A stretch of DNA of 37,176 nucleotides from Candidatus Limicola stercorigallinarum (GTDB lineage: Bacteria; Actinomycetota; Coriobacteriia; Coriobacteriales; Coriobacteriaceae). The notes under the pieces were generated by a model. That model saw only the letters and a program-made list of their open reading frames with translations, had not been told where the DNA came from and searched no databases. The DNA lies in NCBI GenBank assembly GCA_018711625.1, contig DVID01000005.1, positions 1-37,176 on the forward strand. The letters are read 5' to 3'. Numbering within the stretch: the stretch's first letter is position 1; every line of letters starts with the position of its first letter. Shown here in pieces: positions 32,775 to 37,176 of this stretch. Position numbers and translations under genes: made by a program.

Positions 32775-34784
32775 CTACTTGGCCAGACCGGCCTCCTCGT
32801 TGGAGAGCGGCTTCTTCAGGAACGAGAGCACCAAAGCTGCCACCACGGCACCAACAACGAGCGCCACAAGATACATGACCGGGTTGCCGATGACGGCGAT
32901 TACCCAGGCGCCACCATGGGGTGCTGGGCTCGTGCAGCCAAAGCCCGCAGAGATAGCGCCAGCAATGGCCGAGCCCACGATGCAGCTAGGCAGCACACGG
33001 CCAGGGTCGGCGGCGGCGTAGGGAATCGCACCCTCGGTGATGAACGACAGGCCCATGATGTAGTTCACCACACCGGCCTTGCGGTCTGCCGGGGTCCAGC
33101 GGTTCTTAAAGAACGTGGTGGAAAGCGCGATCGCAACAGGCGGCACCATGCCACCTACCATAACGGAGGCCATGATGATCTGGCCTGAGGTGGAGCCGTC
33201 GGCGAGCATGGCCGTGCCAAACACATAAGCAGCCTTGTTGAAGGGACCACCCATGTCGACCGACATCATGCCGCCCACCACGGCGCCCAGCAGCACCAGG
33301 TTGCCGGTGCCCATGCCGTTGAGCACGTCCGTAAGCCAGGTGTTGATGGCCGCGAAGATGGGGTTGAGTGCCAGCATAACAAGACCGATGCCAAAGACCG
33401 ACACCAGCGGATACAGCAGCACCGGCTTGATGCCCTCAAGCGAATCGGGCAGGCGGTCGCAGAGCTTCTCGAAGCCCAAGGTAAGGTAGCCTGCCGCAAA
33501 GCCCGCAAAGAGCGCCGCAATGAAGCCTCCCGAGATGAGCGCGCCCTGCGCCTCGGCGTCCATGGCCGTGGCGAGATAGCCCAGCGTGAAGCCCTGCTTG
33601 GCAATCCATCCGCCCACAAAGCCAGGGGCAAGACCGGGACGGTCGGCGATGGACATAGAGATATAGCCTGCAAGGATGGGCAACATGAAGTTGAACGCCT
33701 GATTGCCCACCAGGTTGAAGAAGGCTGCAAGCGGCGTCGAGGAGCCATACGAGCTCGTGCCCATACCCGCCTGGTCCACGAGGAAAGAGACAGCCATAAG
33801 GATGCCGCCGCCCACAACAAACGGCAGCATGTGCGACACACCGTTCATGAGGTGCTTATACAGACTGGAGCCCAGACCCTCAGTCTTGCCCTCAGCACTC
33901 GCCGGAGCGCCCGCGCCGCCCGCTGCGTGGCAGATGGGCGCCTCATCGTTCAGAATCTTGTTGATAAGCCCCTCGGCATCGTTGATACCGGCGGAAACGT
34001 TGGTGGAGTATAGCGGCTTGCCGTCAAAGCGTGAGAGCTCGATGCCCTTGTCGGCCGCGATGATGATGCCCTTGCAGGCGGCAACCTCTTCTGCCGTCAG
34101 GGCATTCTTGGTGCCCACAGAGCCCTGGGTCTCGACCTTGATGGTAACACCCATTTCACCGGCGACCTTCTCCAGATTCTCGGCAGCCATATAGGTGTGC
34201 GCGATACCGGTGGGGCAGGCGGTGATAGCAAGGATGAGTGGCAGACCATTCTCGCCGGTACGCGGCGCGGCATCCTTGGCAGACGCCTTCGCCGCCGGAG
34301 CAGACTTAGTAGCATGCTGCGTATCATATGCGGCCTCGGCGTCATCAATGGTAGCCAGGAACTCCTCCACCGTGGTCGCGGCACGCAGCGCCGCGGGGAA
34401 CTCGGGGTGCATGAGCAACGCGGAGAGCTTGGCGAGTACCTCAAGGTGCACGTTAGCCTCGGTATCGGGCGCTGCAATGAGGAAGATGAGGTCGGACGGT
34501 TTGCCATCAGGCGCCTTCCAGTCCACGCCACCAGGCACCGTCATGGCCACCAAGCCCGGCTTGCTCACGGCCGGTGTCTTGGCGTGCGGGATGGCCACGC
34601 CCTCCCCCACGGCAGTGGAAAACTCCGCCTCGCGAGCGAGCACAGCATCGCGATAGGCAGCGCGATCTGCCACAGATCCGCAAGAAACCTGCAAGTCTAC
34701 AAGCGCCTCTATAGCCTCTGCCTGCGTGGCAACACGGGCGCCTAGCTTCACCCCTTTCGCCTGCAAAAGCTCCGTGATCTTCAT
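32775..34784 (-). CDS. fruA: Fructose-specific PTS enzyme IIABC
   Basis: The 669-residue protein fuses three PTS domains. IIA is about 1-150, with active-site H67 in GEGVAIPHAK. IIB is about 182-285, with phospho-cysteine C190 in ITACPTGIAHTYMAAE. IIC is about 310-660, with eight or more membrane helices, including SIADRPGLAPGFVGGWIA, VDMGGPFNKAAYVFG and GLSFITEGAIPYAA. It takes fructose in and phosphorylates it to fructose 1-phosphate using phosphate from HPr. ATG at 34784 follows GGGAAGGGAGCAAGAT. A low-complexity alanine/lysine linker joins IIA to IIB. It lies downstream of fruK in one operon; the product is the substrate of FruK. Confidence 0.96.
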   Translation of the reverse strand: MKITELLQAKGVKLGARVATQAEAIEALVDLQVSCGSVADRAAYRDAVLAREAEFSTAVGEGVAIPHAKTPAVSKPGLVAMTVPGGVDWKAPDGKPSDLIFLIAAPDTEANVHLEVLAKLSALLMHPEFPAALRAATTVEEFLATIDDAEAAYDTQHATKSAPAAKASAKDAAPRTGENGLPLILAITACPTGIAHTYMAAENLEKVAGEMGVTIKVETQGSVGTKNALTAEEVAACKGIIIAADKGIELSRFDGKPLYSTNVSAGINDAEGLINKILNDEAPICHAAGGAGAPASAEGKTEGLGSSLYKHLMNGVSHMLPFVVGGGILMAVSFLVDQAGMGTSSYGSSTPLAAFFNLVGNQAFNFMLPILAGYISMSIADRPGLAPGFVGGWIAKQGFTLGYLATAMDAEAQGALISGGFIAALFAGFAAGYLTLGFEKLCDRLPDSLEGIKPVLLYPLVSVFGIGLVMLALNPIFAAINTWLTDVLNGMGTGNLVLLGAVVGGMMSVDMGGPFNKAAYVFGTAMLADGSTSGQIIMASVMVGGMVPPVAIALSTTFFKNRWTPADRKAGVVNYIMGLSFITEGAIPYAAADPGRVLPSCIVGSAIAGAISAGFGCTSPAPHGGAWVIAVIGNPVMYLVALVVGAVVAALVLSFLKKPLSNEEAGLAK

Positions 34785-34913
34785 ATCTTGCTCCCTTCCC
34801 CGGCGCATGCCGGATGCTCGCCCAAGCCACGCCTGAGCGCGATTGTGTTGACGTGTGACATGTTGTCGACTGACAACGGGATGTAACGACGGCGCGACCG
34901 CCGCAAGCAGCGG

Positions 34914-35822
34914 CTACGAAAGCGTTGCCAGCAGTGCCTCGACATCAGGACGCGTGGCGAGCCCCAGCGAGAATGCGCTGGCCGAACCGGTGCAAAGGCC
35001 CATGTGGAAGGCCCGCTCATAGGAGCCGTCGCTCTCGCGATACCCGGCCACAAAGCCCGCAACCATGGAGTCGCCCGCACCCACCGAGTTCACCACGCGA
35101 CCCTTGGGCGAGGGGCTCATGAGCTCCTGGCCGTCTTCGGTAACGAGCACCGCTCCTTCTCCCGCCATGGACACGAGGACGTTGCGTGCGCCACGCTCCT
35201 GCAGCTTGCGCGCATAAGGTACAACCTCCTCGCGATGTACGAGGGTAACGCCGAAGATCTCACCCAGCTCGTGGTTGTTAGGCTTGATGAGAAACGGGTG
35301 GTACGGCAAAACGTTGAGCAAGAGGTCGCGCGTGGCATCAACCACAATGTCGACGCCACGGCCTTCGAGGCGCGCCATGATGCGCTCGTAGATGTCCGAC
35401 GGAAGTGCCGCAGGCACGCTGCCCGAGATGATAAGGATGTCACCCGGCTCAAGCGCGTCGAGCTTGCGGTAGAGCGCGTGGATGTCCTCCTCCGTGATGG
35501 CAGGGCCGATGCCATTGACCTCGGTTTCCTCTTCCGAGGCGATCTTCACATTGATGCGGCTCATGCCCTCTTGCACCTGGATGAAATCGCACGCAACGCC
35601 GCGCTCCTCAAGCTGCCGCGCAATCTCCGCGCCGGTAAAGCCAGCCAGAAAGCCCAGCGCACGGCTCTCGTGTCCCAAGTTCTTGAGCACGATGGAAACG
35701 TTGATGCCCTTGCCGCCTGCCATAACAGTCTCACGCGAGACACGATTAACTGCGCCGAGCTTGAGGTTTTCCACCTGCACAACGTAGTCCAGGCAGGGAT
35801 TGAACGTGACGGTGTAAATCAT
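34914..35822 (-). CDS. fruK: 1-phosphofructokinase
   Basis: The 302-residue protein is a PfkB-family sugar kinase: MIYTVTFNPCLDYV at the start, the first signature AGGKGINVS (about 35-43), and the second signature VVNSVGAGDSMVAGFVAG near 245-260 with the catalytic aspartate. It phosphorylates fructose 1-phosphate to fructose 1,6-bisphosphate in the cytoplasm. ATG at 35822 follows AAGGAGCTCCT. It is the first gene of the fruKA operon; 129 bases separate it from fruA, including a hairpin GTTGTC..GACAAC near 34862-34877. The promoter carries two repeat units of the presumed FruR operator. Confidence 0.95.
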   Translation of the reverse strand: MIYTVTFNPCLDYVVQVENLKLGAVNRVSRETVMAGGKGINVSIVLKNLGHESRALGFLAGFTGAEIARQLEERGVACDFIQVQEGMSRINVKIASEEETEVNGIGPAITEEDIHALYRKLDALEPGDILIISGSVPAALPSDIYERIMARLEGRGVDIVVDATRDLLLNVLPYHPFLIKPNNHELGEIFGVTLVHREEVVPYARKLQERGARNVLVSMAGEGAVLVTEDGQELMSPSPKGRVVNSVGAGDSMVAGFVAGYRESDGSYERAFHMGLCTGSASAFSLGLATRPDVEALLATLS

Positions 35823-35850
35823 AGGAGCTCCTTAGGTTGACGGGGCAGCT

Positions 35851-35896
35851 TGTGACCGATTGTGACTGGTATACGAGAACGAGGGCGCACCCTCAA
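35851..35896 (-). promoter_or_regulatory. Promoter and FruR operator of fruKA
   Basis: Minus-strand TTGAGG (35896-35891) and TATACC (35873-35868) are 17 bases apart. Two 10-bp direct repeats, TGTGACCGAT and TGTGACTGGT (plus strand, 35851-35870), cover the end of the -10 and the likely start site. The same unit recurs at 36805-36834 upstream of the regulator gene. Confidence 0.7.
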
Positions 35897-35978
35897 AATG
35901 CACGGCAGCCATGTGGACGCGCGATGGTTTTGCACCGGATCCGGCTGTCGAGTTGAAAGGAATAGAGGAAAGGCTCCG

Positions 35979-36734
35979 TCACGCAGGAAGTGTGGCGGCA
36001 ACCGTTATGTTGTCGAAATTGGAAAGCTCCGAGGGAATAGCTTCGGTGATGACGGTCGCATCTTCAAACCGCGCAAACGAGACCGGCGACACAACACTGA
36101 ACTTGCTGGAGTCACAGAGCACGTAAGGCCGGAGGGTCTGACGCAGGGCCATTTCCTTTACCAGGGCTTCCCCGGTCTCGGGCGTGGTGAAGCCAGCATC
36201 GGGAGCAGCGCCGTTTGTGCCAAAGAAGCCCAGCGTGAAGTGATAGCGCTCCAGCGTGGCTACCGTCTGCTCCCCCACGAGAGCCTCGGTAACTTGCTTG
36301 AGTTCACCGGCTGGTACCAGCACCCGGCAGCCTTTGGCGAGCAAAGCGTGCGCATGGGCAATGGAATTAGTCATATACGTCGCCGCCGTCTCGGTAATGT
36401 ACTCAACCAGCAGCTCGGTGGTGGAACCGGCATCGATATACACAAAGTCATCCGGACGGACGAGTTTGGCGGCATGGGCAGCGATAGCGGTCTTCTCTAC
36501 CAGATGTATATCGTGCTTTTCGCGCATGGTCTGATCAGAGGCAACAACGGTACGCCGAGCCGCGGTGGCCCCTCCATGTACCTTGACGAGGCGGCCCGCC
36601 TGCGCAAGCCGCGTAAGGTCACGCCGGATGGTGGATTCCGAGGCATCAAGGCGCTCCATAAGCTCAGCTGCGCTGATGCTGCCGTGCTCGTTCACAAGCT
36701 CGACAATACGCTCCAGGCGCTCCTCTGCCAGCAT
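35979..36734 (-). CDS. fruR: DeoR family regulator of the fructose operon
   Basis: The 251-residue protein has the DeoR helix-turn-helix (SISAAELMERLDASESTIRRDLTRLAQAG, about 19-47) and then the DeoRC effector domain. That domain has EKTAIAAHAAKLVRPDDFVYIDAGSTTELL (phosphate-binding D-x-G-S-T), LGFFGTNG and a VLCDSSKFS motif. Such regulators bind a sugar phosphate, here most likely fructose 1-phosphate, to relieve repression. ATG at 36734 is set by GGGAGG. Matching 10-bp repeat operators precede this gene and fruKA, so it probably controls both. Confidence 0.9.
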   Translation of the reverse strand: MLAEERLERIVELVNEHGSISAAELMERLDASESTIRRDLTRLAQAGRLVKVHGGATAARRTVVASDQTMREKHDIHLVEKTAIAAHAAKLVRPDDFVYIDAGSTTELLVEYITETAATYMTNSIAHAHALLAKGCRVLVPAGELKQVTEALVGEQTVATLERYHFTLGFFGTNGAAPDAGFTTPETGEALVKEMALRQTLRPYVLCDSSKFSVVSPVSFARFEDATVITEAIPSELSNFDNITVAATLPA

Positions 36735-36790
36735 GACCGTACCTCCCGTAGTTTCACCGCCTACTGCGCGGTGTTTTTTTGTTGGTTGGT

Positions 36791-36834
36791 ACTATAGCAT
36801 CAAAATCGGTCACAATCAGTCATTATCAGCCATC
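36791..36834 (-). promoter_or_regulatory. fruR promoter -10 and tandem 10-bp operator repeats
   Basis: Minus-strand TATAGT (36796-36791) is a good -10. Behind it lie three tandem 10-bp units, 36805-36814, 36815-36824 and 36825-36834 (ATCGGTCACA, ATCAGTCATT, ATCAGCCATC). They occupy the -35 position, where I see no good hexamer, and match the unit at fruKA. Confidence 0.65.
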
Positions 36835-36900
36835 ATGGCTGAACGGTCGTTTTGTAACGGTGAACGGTTATGACTGTTTTTGAACGTTATATGACGGTTA
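36835..36900. repeat. Extended array of 10-bp-phased repeats upstream of fruR
   Basis: Related units continue with a period of ten bases: TGAACGGTCG (36840), TGAACGGTTA (36861), TGACTGTTTT (36871), TGAACGTTAT (36881), ATGACGGTTA (36891). They are less conserved than the three units next to the promoter. Confidence 0.5.
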
Positions 36901-36968
36901 CCGTCTTAGCCAGCCACAACATGTCAACGCCACCCTCGATAACGACCTTCGGCGAGAGTCGCCCATGC
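36901..36968. other. Gap upstream of the third hairpin element
   Basis: No gene is seen. A leftward 88-codon frame crosses this gap and the hairpin to the right, but it has no ribosome site or recognisable motif. Confidence 0.3.
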
Positions 36969-37111
36969 AAATCGATACGGTTATCCGACGTTTTAGCCGC
37001 ATGCTCCGAGTAGACAGCCTGTGCGTCATAGAAAAACCGCTGGTAAACGGGTTGACCGTTTCTGGTCTACTTCGCCCATGGCACCAAAACGTCGGATAAC
37101 CGCATCGATTT
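36969..37111. repeat. Long hairpin element with 26-bp inverted ends (143 bp)
   Basis: 36969-36994 (AAATCGATACGGTTATCC..) is the reverse complement of 37086-37111 with one mismatch. Pairing resumes inside with GTAGAC (37010-37015) and GTCTAC (37065-37070), symmetric about the same centre. A small hairpin AAACGG..CCGTTT sits at 37045-37061. It is a non-coding repeat-like or mobile element. Confidence 0.7.
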
Positions 37112-37176
37112 TCATCGAGCGCCCTAGAATGTGCCTTTTGGCAGGAGCCAGCACGCGTCATCACATAGAAAACCCG

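Noticed and set aside
1-37176. CRISPR arrays, prophage or insertion sequences
   Set aside because: No spaced direct-repeat array, transposase, integrase or phage structural gene was seen anywhere in the window.

Overview
The window looks like chromosomal DNA from a high-GC Gram-positive anaerobe of the Coriobacteriia (Collinsella/Olsenella-like). This rests on strong GC bias, Shine-Dalgarno starts with GTG and TTG used as well as ATG, a ferredoxin-type [FeFe]-hydrogenase with group B-like H-cluster motifs, a fused single-chain PurL, and one-component, LytTR and MarR regulators beside peptide-type ABC exporters. The genus is an inference. TAG is the commonest stop codon among the genes here, about 16 of 29.

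Left part, 1-6.5 kb, all leftward: a nucleotidyltransferase-like gene cut by the edge, an AAA/DUF4143 ATPase, a YaiI/DUF188 protein, and an operon of sigma factor, membrane protein, ABC ATPase and ABC permease. The sigma gene carries an in-frame TAG before its region 4, yet the reading frame continues past it and ends overlapping the start of the next gene. A 32-33 bp repeat lies just behind both the permease and yaiI.

6.7-11.6 kb is one leftward six-gene unit: MarR regulator, amino-acid-type ABC importer (lipoprotein, permease, ATPase), ATP-grasp ligase and a flavin split-barrel/ferredoxin fusion. It starts at a promoter whose spacer is almost filled by a perfect 20-bp palindrome and ends at an intrinsic terminator. 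This is the best candidate for an undescribed pathway.

12.2-19.9 kb: a bacterial PH-domain pair (YdbS/YdbT-like), a divergent ABC-2 permease broken by an in-frame TAG, a LytTR regulator whose N-terminus is a decayed ABC ATPase half, two tiny membrane proteins, an intact ABC ATPase/permease pair paralogous to the broken permease, and an XRE-type membrane regulator.

20-24 kb: an OmpR/PhoB-type two-component system and a VTT-domain membrane protein that share an 11-bp-period direct-repeat box in their promoters, then an RsmJ-like rRNA methyltransferase on the other strand. 24.1-30 kb: a possible short leftward transcript with a strong terminator, then asnS and purL.

30.3-36.7 kb, all leftward: a monomeric [FeFe]-hydrogenase, a four-helix membrane protein, and a fructose PTS locus (fruR, fruK, fruA) with 10-bp direct-repeat operators at both promoters. 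Three unrelated long inverted-repeat hairpin elements (about 143-175 bp) sit in intergenic gaps near 11.8, 18.8 and 37.0 kb.
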